Part shown: positions 11,590-25,055 of the stretch, one piece after another | Numbering within the stretch: the first letter of the stretch is position 1 | How the letters are laid out: each line of letters opens with the position of its first letter | Assembly (NCBI GenBank): GCA_905250075.1 | Contig: CAJNOP010000003.1 | Location: forward strand, 3,142,833 to 3,206,832 | Source: Rotaria sp. Silwood1 | Taxonomy: Eukaryota > Rotifera > Eurotatoria > Philodinida > Philodinidae | DNA: 64,000 nt | Reading direction: 5' to 3' | The notes under the pieces: generated by a model | Seen by the model: the letters and a program-made list of their open reading frames with translations, nothing else | Databases searched by the model: none | Told to the model about the DNA's origin: nothing | Program-made: the position numbers and the translations under genes

Positions 11590-14500
11590 TTAACTTTGTA
11601 AATGCAGAAAATAATACCAATACAAAATATTAAATAGAGCAAAACATAGTGGAAATGCAATTCGAGCAAAACCATCTAGTTTACTACGACTATTGATACC
11701 AAAACGTGATGCACGTTTACGTAATGCACGTTTATAACTATCATTGCCTGATAAACAAAACCAAAATTGACGTAAATAATATCGAATACTTCCTAAACAT
11801 AATTTTCTTTCTGGCTGAGATTTTTTTTTATTTATATTTTGAATACGTGGATAAAATAAAGCTGAATTTGTTTTATAATCTCGGTTTGTTTGCCCATTAT
11901 CTTCATTGATTACTAAACTATCAATTGAATCATGATAACGAAGAAGTGGTTCACCATAACCAAACTAAATTGAATAATAATTAATTTCTTGATAATAAAA
12001 AAAAAAAAAATTTCGAACCTTAGTAAAATAATGAACAAAAGCAAATTGAAGTAATGATGCAAGTAAAAAAGCATATGCCATGATAACAAACCAATCGAGT
12101 GCTGTTAGATAAGAAACAGCAGCCGTATAATTTCGTATATCAAAACTTAATGTTGCTAAACTAAGAAAAGTCATTACACCAATATTAACTCGATCAGCTG
12201 TTGCTTCACGATGAATAAAAAATGATACCCATGATAACATAACTAACATTGAACTTGGAATATATACTTGTAAAATGTAATAACCCATATGTCGTTTAAG
12301 AACAAAATCAACACGAAGCATAGAAAAGTTACCTATAATTAGTTATTTTATTAGAAAATTCTACATTGAAAGATGATCATTCTTTTCTTAATGTATAATA
12401 ATATTAGTTTCCATTTTGATGGTAATTTTAGACAAGAAACAATAACAAAAAGTAAATTATAACATGAATATTTCATATCTTTTTTTAATAATTAACAACT
12501 AGTCAAAGCATATCTAGATTATAAAAACCATATATATCTATATTGAATAGCTCAAATGTAAGAGAAAATTGGATTTTTTCGATTTCTTTTTGATACATGG
12601 TCAGTTGAGTCTCATATTTACTAGGTAATATTAGTAAAAGATCTAGCATATACACAGTCTTTGGATGCAGTAATTTATTTAAAAGCGTACATATAAATTT
12701 TACTACTTGTTTGTGATTTTAAGCAGACAAAACTATGGAAATCGAAAAACAATCAAATTACTTTTACATTCATTGACCAGCAGTATGATATATATGCACG
12801 TTTTGAAATAAATTATTTCACTCAACGACTGATCATATGCTGCATCATTTACTAGTATCCCATAGTAAATATGAGGTCTAACCGACCATGTATAAAGAAG
12901 TTATCGAATAGTTCTGTGTGCCATCAGTTTTCTGTCATGCTGTATGAAAACTAACATATTAATTATGTAAGAGAAACCTAATCTAGCAAAACACAAAACC
13001 TGCAGTGGAACATGTTATTATTTAGATTGATTATTTTCAAGTTATCCTTCGAGCGAAAAAATAATAATAAAATATTTTTGCAATGACTCGCTGATTTCGA
13101 GCTACAGTGCACTTGATATTATGAATATTTATTGTCTTATCTTCTCCTTGTGCCGAATAAACATGTAGATCTGAAATTAAAACCAGTCGACAAATGCCAA
13201 ACGCATAAACTCACGTTTTGTGACGGAACTCAAAAAAAATTAATTATTTCCAGATTTACACGGTACAATGGTTTTTCACCTATAGAATCCGCAAAAAAGT
13301 TCAAAAATTCCATCTTTTTGAGACAGACATTGATTGGCTTCAATCCTTATCTAGTTACATATATGTAAAGGGTCGCCAAGAAGTACGAATTCGATTTGTA
13401 TAGTAAATTTTGATACACTAACACATGTGGTTGTAAATTTGTCTCTATGAAGGAAAGATACAGTTAACCACGCGCTACAAAATGACTAATTATTAACTAC
13501 TGCTAGCTCATGTAGTTAGAATGTTATAAACTAAGAAATTGGCTTCAAATAAAACAAAAAATAAATTGTGATCCTTTTAGGATACAAAAAGAAAATGGGC
13601 AATTAAGTTTGGTTTGAGTGCCCAGTTCACTTGCAAAATTACTTAAAAGTTATTATGTAATTCATTTTAGATGTTAAACACGTTTACTCTCGAAGAGCAA
13701 AATTTCGTATTCGTTTTCTTTTGAAGAAAATAGATATTCGACTTATTTTTTTTCTTAATGCACCATGATCTAATGGAGGATTTCCATAAGATTGTAATTG
13801 ATCAATAGCGTTGGTTGCTATCCAGATGGGTTTCATTTTCTTCAAAGAAGAAATAAATTTAAGAAACTGTTCATCTAAAGTAAACGTGTTCGACATCTAA
13901 AATGAATTATATAATGTCTTAAAGTGATTTTGAAAGGTTATGAGTGTTGAATTATTAATTTGAACTCTATCAAAAACAAATTTTTATGTAATATATACAT
14001 ACGTCCATTGATATCAACAATTTCATCATACTGTGGATATCTAATAAGATCAAATTGTGATAATAAAACTTTCGTATCAAAACTAACACTATTATTATTT
14101 CCTAAACGCCAACCATATTGAATATCTGATGCGGAATTTGCAACTATAAATTTTTTTCAAAATCAAAATCAAATAAATAATTCAATCTGATATGAATTTC
14201 TTACAACTGCCAATAAGAAATTTACAAATTTGCATATCAACAGGAAAATTTTTTAAATTCATATTACATCTTGCTTTAACTGTTATTCTATAAAGATCGA
14301 AAGAAAAAAAGATCTGTTGATTATGATTAATAATTTATTTCTTATTTAATTACCTTGATGAATACCATATTGAACCATCAGGAAAAAGTCTCCATAAGCG
14401 ATTACTTGTTGGTATTGTATGTAAATAGGAATATTTGGAATTATGAAAAACTGTATCTGGTCTCCATAATCGTTCCAGCATACGTGTAGATAATGAAAGT

Positions 14501-14952
14501 ACACCAACTTCTTCAGCAAATTGAAGACGTTCATCACGCCATCGTTGACGAAAATAACAATTCATTGTAAATGACTAAATTTATGAATATAAAAACAAAC
14601 ACAATAGTTTTATTCTTTTCAATACAAACCATATCTATATCTTGAATAGGTCCAAATGAACTAACTAATATATCAAAATTTATTTTCGTTGGACCTTCTG
14701 AATATATAAATCAAAAAAAAAAGAATAATAATTAAGAAAAAAAATTAGCAGATGATTTTTCTTTCTACCTCCAAAATTAGGTCGAATATGTGCATCATAA
14801 TTTTTTAAAAGACCATCAAGAATTGTTGTTATCTGATGTGTACGTCTTGATGCAGCTGTTGAATTATCATTTTCTAATGTATTATTATTCAACAATTGTG
14901 CACTAGTTATTACAAACACAAATAATATCCATTTTGTTATATTGACGAACAT
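11590..14952 (-). CDS. Cys-loop ligand-gated ion channel, GABA-A/glycine-like subunit, 461 aa
   Basis: Seven exons join in frame: 14952-14769, 14697-14630, 14574-14354, 14287-14205, 14143-14003, 12332-12019 and 11964-11590. The family's usual order is complete: signal peptide (1 to about 20), an extracellular domain with WRPDTVFHNSK and LWRLFPDGSIWYS, and the Cys-loop C165-x13-C179 (with FPVDMQIC). Four membrane helices follow: M1 about 247-272, M2 about 282-298 (NIGVMTFLSLATLS), M3 about 308-335 (ALDWFVIMAYAF), and M4 near the C-terminus after an intracellular loop. Length is typical (about 450-480). M2 and 'TALDWF' point to the anion-selective GABA-A/glycine/GluCl branch, but the usual PAR before M2 reads ADR, so charge selectivity is not certain. 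The protein would act at the plasma membrane in a pentamer. The start was chosen because it gives the signal peptide directly. Confidence 0.9.
12545..12950. repeat. Long imperfect inverted repeat (MITE-like)
   Basis: Arms at about 12545-12650 and 12843-12950. The best-matching core reads ATACATGGTC..CTCATATTTACTA on both strands. Similarity decays outward through TTCGAT..TTCTTT and GAGAAAAT. The loop is about 190 bp. No target duplication could be fixed by eye. Confidence 0.55.
13635..13931. repeat. Inverted repeat enclosing a 70-codon ORF
   Basis: Arms of about 52 bp at 13635-13688 and 13880-13931 both contain TTCATTTTAG followed by an ATG. On the minus strand an ORF (13896-13684, 70 aa) starts MSNTFTLDEQF, has a mid segment WIATNAIDQLQSYG, ends in basic residues, and stops inside the opposite arm. 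The left arm, read on the plus strand, begins a matching peptide (MLNTFTLEEQ), so the arms are inverted copies of the same acceptor-plus-start sequence. It lies inside the channel intron and no splice phase joins it to the channel. Function unknown; it may be an element remnant. Confidence 0.5.
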
Positions 14953-15391
14953 TTTGCACTGAAACAATATATTCAATGTACTGGCTTATATATATATTAA
15001 TGGCTTCAGCATTGACTGTTATTTACAACTGTAGCCTAAAGCAGTTCATACACAAAGAAAGATGTATAGCGAACGAGCGTCAATTGTATTAATAAAAATA
15101 ATTACGCACATTGGAGAATCTAATTTGTGTTTGATAATTTACAAAATCTTCTATCATTTTACCTTCGTAAAGAGAGAGAAAGAGTTGTTATTAAATAATC
15201 GAAATAACTAATTCTGTGCTTAGACTCAATCGATTAGACAAATATGATAGATAGTCTAAAATGAGATTTGCGTGTTGATGTAATCATCTATCAATCAGAA
15301 AAAAATATTTCTTATAGAGATGATCGAGTAGTAGACTTATGTCGATGAAATCATTGATTGAAAGCAAATTTTGTATATAAGTATATATATA
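14953..15391. other. Spacer upstream of the channel gene
   Basis: About 440 bp of AT-rich sequence before the Tc1-type element. Presumably it carries the channel promoter; I cannot identify a specific element. Confidence 0.4.
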
Positions 15392-16002
15392 CACTTCTGG
15401 ACAAAAGCTTCCCCTCCTCCCCGCCTCATCATTTTTTTCGTATAGGACCTCTTTTTAGTCTCAAGTGAATTTTAGTAACAAGAATGGTTTAAGTATTTTA
15501 TTGTAGTGTAGCGTATGATTGATGATAAGTTGCTTCAACGAAGAATATACGTCTTTCAATAGAATCGAGCAACACTACAGATGGATTGATTAACAAAATG
15601 TTTCATGACTAGTTTATCTCTGATTTTTTTGTATCTACTAACTGTTCTACTGGTTTGGATTATTAAACTCTCTTCGTCTCTGACTCGAAGCTCTTGCGAG
15701 AATGGGATATATTCGGTTATACAAATATGAGATAAAATAAAACTATTAGAACATTCAGACAATTCTATAAAAAGAAAAACTCTAATCATAAAGTATTTTA
15801 ACAAACACCTGATTTGTTGTGTTGACTAAATTGTATTGAATGCCGTGCATTCTTTATTGAAGCCGATCATAATCAATCATGCACTACACTAGAATACCGT
15901 ATTTAAAGTATCCTTGTAACTAACATTCACTTGTCATCCAAGAGACTTTAGACAAAAAAGAAATGATGGAAAAGGAGGAGGAAAGACTTTTGTCTAGAGA
16001 TG
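15392..16002. mobile_element. Non-autonomous Tc1/mariner-type element, 611 bp
   Basis: Flanked by TA on both sides (15390-15391 and 16003-16004). Terminal inverted repeats of about 30 bp begin CACTTCTGGACAAAAG on the left and, read inward on the other strand, CATCTCTAGACAAAAG on the right, followed by pyrimidine-rich CTTCCTCC tracts. A second inner pair of inverted segments (near 15505-15550 and 15840-15890, core GTGTAG..ATGATTGAT) makes most of the element foldable. There is no transposase; the open frame at 15556-15804 has no motif. It sits in the spacer 66 bp downstream of the SET gene stop. Confidence 0.75.
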
Positions 16003-16067
16003 TAAATTTTTTTTCTTTGTATCTTGTTATTTTATTTTATTTACAAAACAAAAACAAACAATTTTTA

Positions 16068-17253
16068 TCACGTGGGCAATTTTTCTAATCGATTAGGAGT
16101 TTTTGTTAACCAATACCATCGTCCATAATCTGCAAAAATTTCTTCACCAGCAGCTATATCTCGTTTAGCAATAACATAAGCACATTGTTCTTCAGGACGT
16201 TTATCAAATATGACATTTTGTAATAAACGATTTCGCGGGTCATTTATATATCTTCCAAGTATCGTTTCATCATCACAAGGATCAACATAAACTTGTGGAC
16301 CAAGTCGCATTAAATAGGATTTATCTTTCAGACGTATAGCATCGATTGTACGAAGTGTTTTGCCTTTATAGATACACACACATGAGCCTTTGGCAATTTG
16401 CATGCGAGTGAATAGACCAAAACCAGCACCTAGATATAAAATATGTTTTTCTTTTTATCTATGACATTGTCATTATAAATGGTAACCATAACTAACAAAT
16501 GCTTCATGAAATAATATTTTTAACCTTCATGTTAAAAAAATGATTATTTTAATACGCGTATAATTAATCAGTAGCTATGGTATGTTTGCATGATTCAGAA
16601 ATAATTGAGGAAGAGTAATGTAGTTTGATAAAAATAAGAGTATGTTTACGTTAATGACTAGACATGCAATAGGTACTATAATTACTCAACAAGGTTCCTC
16701 TTCAATATTAGTATTTATAACATAGAATTATTATTTTGTTCAAACCAAGCCAGACGACAGACTGAGCAATCCTCTGCAAAACGAGACATTTCTATGTTCT
16801 GTATGGTATTCTTTGGCTCCGATATAAAAACCTGAGGAAAGGTTAAAAGAATATTCACATAGAAAATAAAGAAAAAAAACATACATTAAGGTGCCCTGTA
16901 TAATTGTTATTTTTATTAAAAATCATTGTGGAAAATTTGAAGACATCTGATTTTGTAGAGTATTCTTTGCTCCATCATTCTACTGCATCTGAGCAAGATA
17001 ATAGTTCGGTATTTTAAGTGTTGAAAAACTAGATGTGGAATTTTCTGATGATCTTGTCATTGAAAATTTATTAATATTTTTTTTTTATAGATTCTTATTA
17101 TCAATGTTTTTCTCCCCTCAAAACACTATTCGAATTTTTCTTAGTGTCTAAGCAGCCAAAAACTAAATAATTGAAAAATAATCTTGTTGAATGATTTCAA
17201 TAGCTACTCAATATACCTTCTATCTGTGACGGTTTAACTTCGAGATCGACCAT
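16068..17253 (-). CDS. Compact SET-domain protein, 132 aa
   Basis: Two exons: 17253-17217 and 16429-16068, joined through a Gly codon (GAA G|GT GCT) across a 787-nt GT-AG intron. The whole protein is one SET fold. The start VKPSQIEGAGFGLFTR is the classical SET opening, followed by KGSCVCIYKG, GRYINDPRN and AAGEEIFADYGRWYW. The last contains the catalytic-type Tyr. The usual NHSC-type knot (NHxxxPN) is replaced by INDPRNRLLQNVIF, a form I associate with SET proteins outside the main histone-methyltransferase families. There are no pre-SET or post-SET cysteines and no other domain, so the substrate (histone or non-histone Lys) is open. Length is near the minimum for a SET domain. The 37-nt first exon is short but gives an ATG and the exact conserved SET start. 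Confidence 0.8.
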
Positions 17254-17880
17254 TACATCTAAAAAATACGAAAAAATACGTTGTCTTAGAAAAGTCCTTT
17301 TTGTTTTGTGAACAGAAAAAAAAACTCTGACGTCATCGAGAAAAAAACAAGTTGCCATTGCTATCTAATGCACACAAGAATTCATATTAAAGTATGATTA
17401 AATATACAGAAAAAGTGTCGCAAAATGTCGCATGACATTAAATGAAACTATCAACAACGATATTATTCATGTAAAATTATTGCATTACTTTTTATTTCGT
17501 TCGAAATCAATTGTCATTCTAAAACTAATTAATTTCAGAGAAACAATTTTACAACAAAATTTCTGTTTCATTAGTATAAGAAAGATTGTCAAATTTGAAA
17601 ATTATTTGTTTCTAAAAATAGAAACAAAGTAATAAACGTACTTATTTTCATGTATAATTTTTATTGCAATAGAATGCTTTTTAAAACGCACACTACAAAA
17701 CGAGAACAACAATAAACAAAAAGAAAATGCCATAAAAAGGAATATAATATGATGTTACCCGGCAAACAAAACGACAGCGAACTATTGGTTCACCGGTTAC
17801 CATACGGTATAAAAAAAACATTGGATTTCCTAATATAATGTAATTGTTGGCAGTAAACATCTTTGATATTTAATATTGAA
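17254..17880. other. Spacer between SET and ELOVL genes
   Basis: About 630 bp between the SET start and the ELOVL stop (both minus). It must hold the ELOVL 3' UTR and the SET promoter. The frame at 17432-17632 has no motif. I see nothing else. Confidence 0.4.
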
Positions 17881-19106
17881 TTAATTAATCTTTTTTTTGT
17901 GTTGATTTCTTTCTTCTTCATATTGTTGTTTTTGATCATTCTGTTTGCTGCCACGTTTTGATTTAAATATATACGAACCAAGAAAGAAATGAGCAAATAA
18001 TAGAAAATATGTTCCATACATAATTAATGATACTTTTAAATTTTCATCTGTTACTTGACAGATTTCACCATTTTTTTTATATTGCCATGCTTGTAAATTA
18101 ACCCAACAACCAATGATCATTTGAGTTAATTGAAGCATTGTTATTACCATTGAGACCCAACGTGGTATACGAAATTTCAATGCACGTAATGCATAATACT
18201 AGAAAAAAACAAAAACATTATCTTTTAAATAAAAAAAAACAAATAACATACAGAATACATTATTCCATGAACAATATAATTCAAACTGCAAAACCATCTA
18301 AATCAAAAAAAAAGAATATGGTTTCGTTTTTGATTGATTTTGTTTTGTTTTTGTTACTGACCTTCCTGTTGAACTATAATCTTGATAACTAAACCAACAA
18401 TAAATTAAAACTGATGCATGATGATACCAATGCAGAAAAATTAATTGTTGTTTACGAAGAACAATAAATACCGTGTCAATTAATTCAGGTAATTTAGAAA
18501 AACAAAATGCCCATGTCCTATAAATGATTTATGAAATGATTTTTTTCTTATTTTATAAAAAAATGTTTTTTTTTCTGTTTTTGATTCATACCAAAATCCG
18601 ACAACACCAAATGCATTTGAATTATTGCAAATTGAGTATTTAATTCCATGTCGACTAATAACATAAATTAATTCCGGTAATACTCTCATACCTCCAAATA
18701 TTGAAAATAATGCCAATAATGTATTCCATGCTGCTAACCATAAACGTAATTCAAATCGAGGCTTATTTTTCATATAAATCTGACCCGCTATAAATGAGAA
18801 ATATTTGTTTATAATTAAGATTTGAAAAATTTTGAATAATTTAAATAACTTACTATATATTAAAAATAAATATGCAAGAGCGAAGAAAAAACTATTATGC
18901 CAACGTTGGATCATATATGTACGTAAATCTCGTAATGTTCCCATTTCATCACTATATCGTTCAAAATCGAATACATAAAATGTAAGTGGAATTTTATTTG
19001 TTGATGATGAGACATCAAGAGATTGAGATGATGATTGTGAAGCAGCCGTTAACGAGCTATTAAATTGCTCAAAATAATCAGAGATGTGTGACATGATGGT
19101 AACCAT
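17881..19106 (-). CDS. Very-long-chain fatty acid elongase (ELOVL6-like), 322 aa
   Basis: Five exons join in frame: 19106-18854, 18787-18592, 18517-18362, 18297-18252 and 18198-17881. The product catalyses the condensation step of fatty-acid elongation in the ER membrane (family knowledge). Family marks in order: [35 protein letters not shown], the catalytic His box H179-WY-HH183, and [17 protein letters not shown]. Several hydrophobic membrane helices and a Lys-rich C-terminus (..NQHKKKIN) that could serve ER retention are visible. The box HWYHH with SV following and the MYSYYALRA segment favour the ELOVL6/ELOVL3 branch (saturated or monounsaturated C12-C16 substrates) over the PUFA elongases. 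The start at 19106 is the first ATG in frame; an ATG four codons later (19094) is equally possible. Confidence 0.88.
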
Positions 19107-20108
19107 ATTTGATGTTATAGACACACACACTCAGGATATCTAAAATAAAACAAAGTAAATATATTTATAATATGTCTACTTCTTATTTGACAAATAATAT
19201 ATGAAAAAAATTTATAAAAATCTTGATGCAGAATAATTTGAAATAAAAAATAGGTCAATTAATAATCTTCTCTATTTTTTTTTCTTAAGTACAGAGTTCG
19301 CTATTTTTTCTCTTAAACACATATCTATATTTTTTCTCTTAGACACATATCTCTATTTTTTCTCTTAGACACATTGTTTTTGTACTTAAATCTATAAATT
19401 TCTATCTATTTCACTTTTATAGAGTATACTACGTTCTTTTACAAATAATCGTGAATCACGTACATAAAATAGATAAACAATTACATCTAATCAGCGAATT
19501 TTATATGTGCGGAGTAACAGAACACAATAAGTTACATTCTTTTTATCTAGAGGACAAAGGAAAAAAAATTTTTTTCCTACCGAAAGAGGGCGTGTACTAT
19601 TTACGAACACCAGAAGCTTACGCTGATAATATAAAACAGATACAATGTGAGGAAAGAAACCATATTACTATATGCGTTCGCCGCAAAAAAAAAAGAAATA
19701 CGTGAAGCAGATAGCAAAGTAATATTCGTTTTATAACATCCAGTTGCGATTGAATGATTGTCATGTCCTTCATATGCTTACGTATATATGCATAAACACT
19801 ACCTTCTCTCTTATAGCGTAACTAAGAAACACAATAAACTTGATTAGTGTTTTTTAGTACTCTTCAGCAGGCAACATAAATGGAAAGTAAACAAAATTCT
19901 TTTATTATTCAAGTTATATAATCAATCGAATCGTCTCTCCTGCATTGAGAGTTTGTTTCAAACTTTCAATTTTTTTTTCACTTTTACTAAATACTAAGTA
20001 CATTGCAATCATGAAAGAAAATAAATTTGCTTGTATTTGTTTATTACAATTCATTGTAAAGAGATACGACAGTAACGAGAATACAAGGTAACACAAATCA
20101 AAATGCAA
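19107..20108. other. Spacer with a short tandem repeat
   Basis: About 1 kb between ELOVL and the first UBE2D gene. A three-copy tandem repeat of 24-26 bp (CTATTTTTTCTCTTAGACAC type) occupies 19301-19376. The 84-codon frame at 19451-19705 begins at GTG and has no family motif or splice support, so I do not call it a gene. Confidence 0.5.
19301..19376. repeat. Minisatellite-like tandem repeat, three units
   Basis: Units at 19301-19324, 19325-19350 and 19351-19376 share TTTTTTCTCTTARACACAT with small length changes. Confidence 0.7.
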
Positions 20109-20844
<736 letters not shown>

Positions 20845-23800
20845 ATTAATTAATGTCAAAGCACAAAGTAAACGAACTGAAAATATTGAATTTATACATG
20901 TATCTTTATTATTTATTAATGTTCCATAAAGTACAACGAATTACTAAGCTTACAACTTCCTATTTCAACGTATATAATTTTAATCGAAAAACGGAAGTAC
21001 TCCCCAATTGATTCCGTGCTAAAGAATTATATTTTGACTGCAAATAAGCATCAATGAAACTAAGAAAATGCTTAAAACTATAGTACTTATGACTGTTCAT
21101 TCTCAATATATGCCGAACGTTATGACGAGAAAAAAATGGTGTTGTTAGTTTCTCGGAAATTATAACTCAGATATGATCTTAATAATACGAGCTCGATCTT
21201 AACTAAGAAAAATTAGATTGACGTATTATTTTTAACTTAATATCTTTCGTTTATTTTAAGATAAGTGCACTTTTCTTTTAACAAATATATGTAATAAAAA
21301 TGGTTTACTAATGAGTACCTAAAGATTCATTCTGGAAATTTTCAATGTTGTCAAAACTTGCTTCTCTTTCGAGGTTATTTCTATGCATTAAAGACAGGTG
21401 TTTTACTTCTGATTTGATCGGTTGTTTATGATGTCAGAATGTGTGTTACGTTTTATCACGTTTACATAGAATATTGATACAATTAAGTTGTTTTTACTTT
21501 ATGTCTGGTTGAAATAATATATTATTTTGTTTTTCTGATACATTAAAAAAATTGCTAGAAACAGCAATAAAATCAGGATTTTGATCGATGACGACGTTAC
21601 TATAGAATGAAAGCGATAATGCTGAAAAAACCTCATATTCAAGTTCATTAATGACAGTATCAGATCATTTTTTCGACTTTTTCGGTGGACAAAAGAAAAA
21701 CGAAAAAAAGATTTTTTTTCGGAAAGGCAGAGTAATCATATTTACCATTGACTAGAGGCTAAATTCTTCATTACCACAACTTCGAAAGTTTATAATATAG
21801 GCTAGTGAAGGATTTAAAAGTTAGACAGTTCCCAAAGCTTCTAATAAAATAATTCTTTTTGACAGAACTTCTTAGAATAATTTATTGACGATAACTAGAA
21901 AAACATAGAAAGAAAACTATTTTTTTCCTTCCTAACGTTAATTATATTTTGAGAATGAAGAGTCATAAGCACATCTACTTTTATGAATTTCTTAGTCTTA
22001 CTGAAAACTACTTATGATTAGAAGATAAAGTTAAAAGCTCTTCATTAGAGAGAATACTTCCTTTGTCGGATACTTTAATTTATTTTTTTATTTCCAAAAG
22101 TGAAATCTATTTACTTAAAAATCTGCTTTTGATAAAATTTATCAAGTACATAAATCAAATGTATCATAGTTTTTCTTTTTGTTATTCAATATTCAAGATA
22201 CAAGAGTATTTCAGTTTTCAAAAGAAAAGATATTTAAAAAGACTCTAAATGAATAGATTTATATTGTTCAAGATATATAAATTTTAAAAATAAATTACCT
22301 CTATTTAATAAATAATCGTTGGCAAATATCTAAAAGAAATTAAAATTCGATACAATAGATAAATAGTCTTTTATAGTAATATGAATTAATTATTTCATAT
22401 TATTCTTTTGTATCATTTGCACATAATATCATTCAATAAGTCAAGATGACATTATAGATAATAGAAAACTTATATCGAATAATAATTAAAATCCACCGGA
22501 GCATTTTTAGAAAATGAAATTCCTATGTCATTGTATACCTACTAGACGACCTTCTTTTGCTTATATTTGCAGAAAATTGTTTCATTGAAAATAACTATCA
22601 TAGAAAATAGTTCATGTTACATTTAAAGATTTACTCTATAAAACCGAAAATATTAAATTATGGCTTTTTTCCATGTTTGCGAAAAGTTAATTATACATAC
22701 TTTCTACGAAAGGATATCTACAGGGCTCATTTTGGTTATTGACAAATTTTCATCAATTTTTACAAAGAGTGACTATTCACATAATCCTATTGCCACCAAA
22801 TATGTGATTGAACTTAGAAAAAAAAACAGCTGTTGATTCTCATATCATTAAATTGAATGTCCAACAAGAAAGATACTAGCGACTACATCGATCATAGTAT
22901 ATCACTGAGACATTTTGCATATAGTATGCTGAAAAAATTTTCACTAAACTAGGAAAAGAGACTGGACATAATTTTTTTTCCTTTTATTTTTGATCGAGAT
23001 CAAAGCCGAAATGAAACAAGACTGTTTCAGTTTATGTCTAAACTGATCTATCTCGCACAAGAATGAAGGATATTAGTTTTCATATATTTTTGTTTTATAA
23101 AGAAAACATAGAGATTAACAATGAAGTCTATGATTACTGGCAATCATAATTCACTCTGTTAAAATCTTGTTAAAGTTTTAAACGAATAGGATTTATCAGT
23201 TAGATACTCGTAGTATTTTGGGTACCATAGTAATTTATACTAGAAAAATAAAACAAGATATTGATACGGGTAAAATACAAGCATGAATAATAGAAATATG
23301 TACCATATCATCTAGCAACTCGGATTAAATAATGAATCATATGGTTTACATGATTGAGATGTGTATAACTATAAGATTTGTTTTTATATAGATTCAATAT
23401 TTTTTCTCTTATCATAATTCTAAAAACTTTCTAATGAATAATTTGAAAAACAAATACAATATTATGTTGTAATAAAAATCAATTCATTTTTTGCAATGAT
23501 AGATATTCTGCAATAATAATAAAAAAAAACAAGGAAGTAGAGTATATCTATGAAAGATCTTACGTAAAGATTGAATTTTAAAAACGAATTTATTTTAGAC
23601 GAGTTATATTAAACAAAATCGATGAATATAAAAGGAAAAAAGTTCAACTTGGTATTACTGTCTGTTGATTACAGAATTTTCTAACAGCCATCTGTGCAAA
23701 GTCCAAAAACAAAGTCATGAGTAACACATCTAGCAACCAGCAGTAAGTTTTTTTCCTCTTCCTTCTCCTTTTCTTTCTAAACCAATGATTCAAACTATAG

Positions 23801-24302
23801 AGGCTATGGTTTTTTTTTTTTCTTCCTTGTTTTTTTTCTTTTTCTCGAATAGTTAGTAAGAATATTCAATAAAATTTCGTTGAATTTGTTTTAATCATAA
23901 AGAAAATGACGAGAAAGTGTTGCAGACAAAGGCAATAAACAGACAGAGAGCTGAAGAAGAGCATGATGTCAAACAGAAAGAAGAACAAAAAAAACTGAAG
24001 AACATAGATAATATTCGTCAAACAAAAAAAAAACCATGACAAATTCAAATCTTTGAACTCAAGTTTTTTTTTTTCTTATATCCATTTGTTGTTACTTTTG
24101 CTCATCTTTCGTTAAATACACACAAGCATCGTACATACAAATAGATACACTCGAATAAAGAGGGAGAAAAAAGAAAAACGAAAAGATGTTAATATATATG
24201 AACCTTCTGTCTGTCCATTTTCATTCAACACAAAGAAAGAAGAGCTTAAAAAAGAAGAAAAAAAAAGACGTATGCTGTTGTTGATTGAATGTTCATCATA
24301 CA
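20845..24302. other. 3.5-kb spacer between the two UBE2D copies
   Basis: AT-rich with no exon chain or recognised RNA. The frames at 22063-22248 and 23866-24048 are F/I/S-rich and unsupported. The last 250 bp are dense in poly-A/poly-T runs, probably the 3' UTR side of copy 2. Confidence 0.5.

Positions 24303-25055
<753 letters not shown>

Larger units (their letters stand above)
12333..14002 (-). other. 1.67-kb intron 5 of the Cys-loop channel gene
   Basis: Bounded by GGAC|GTATGTAT and TTATAG|GTAAC, restoring an Arg codon (GRNFSMLRVD). It contains two separate inverted-repeat structures (12545-12950 and 13635-13931). The other introns of this gene are 55-100 nt, so the size is explained largely by insertions. 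Confidence 0.8.

Noticed and set aside
13132..13368. 78-codon plus-strand frame inside the channel intron
   Set aside because: No valid ATG context, no domain, and opposite to the host gene; likely chance.
15556..15804. Frame inside the TA-flanked element as a possible transposase remnant
   Set aside because: No DDE or HTH motif, and it is overlapped by the element's inner inverted repeats.
19451..19705. 84-codon frame between ELOVL and UBE2D
   Set aside because: Starts at GTG, ends in a Lys/Arg run from poly-A, no motif.
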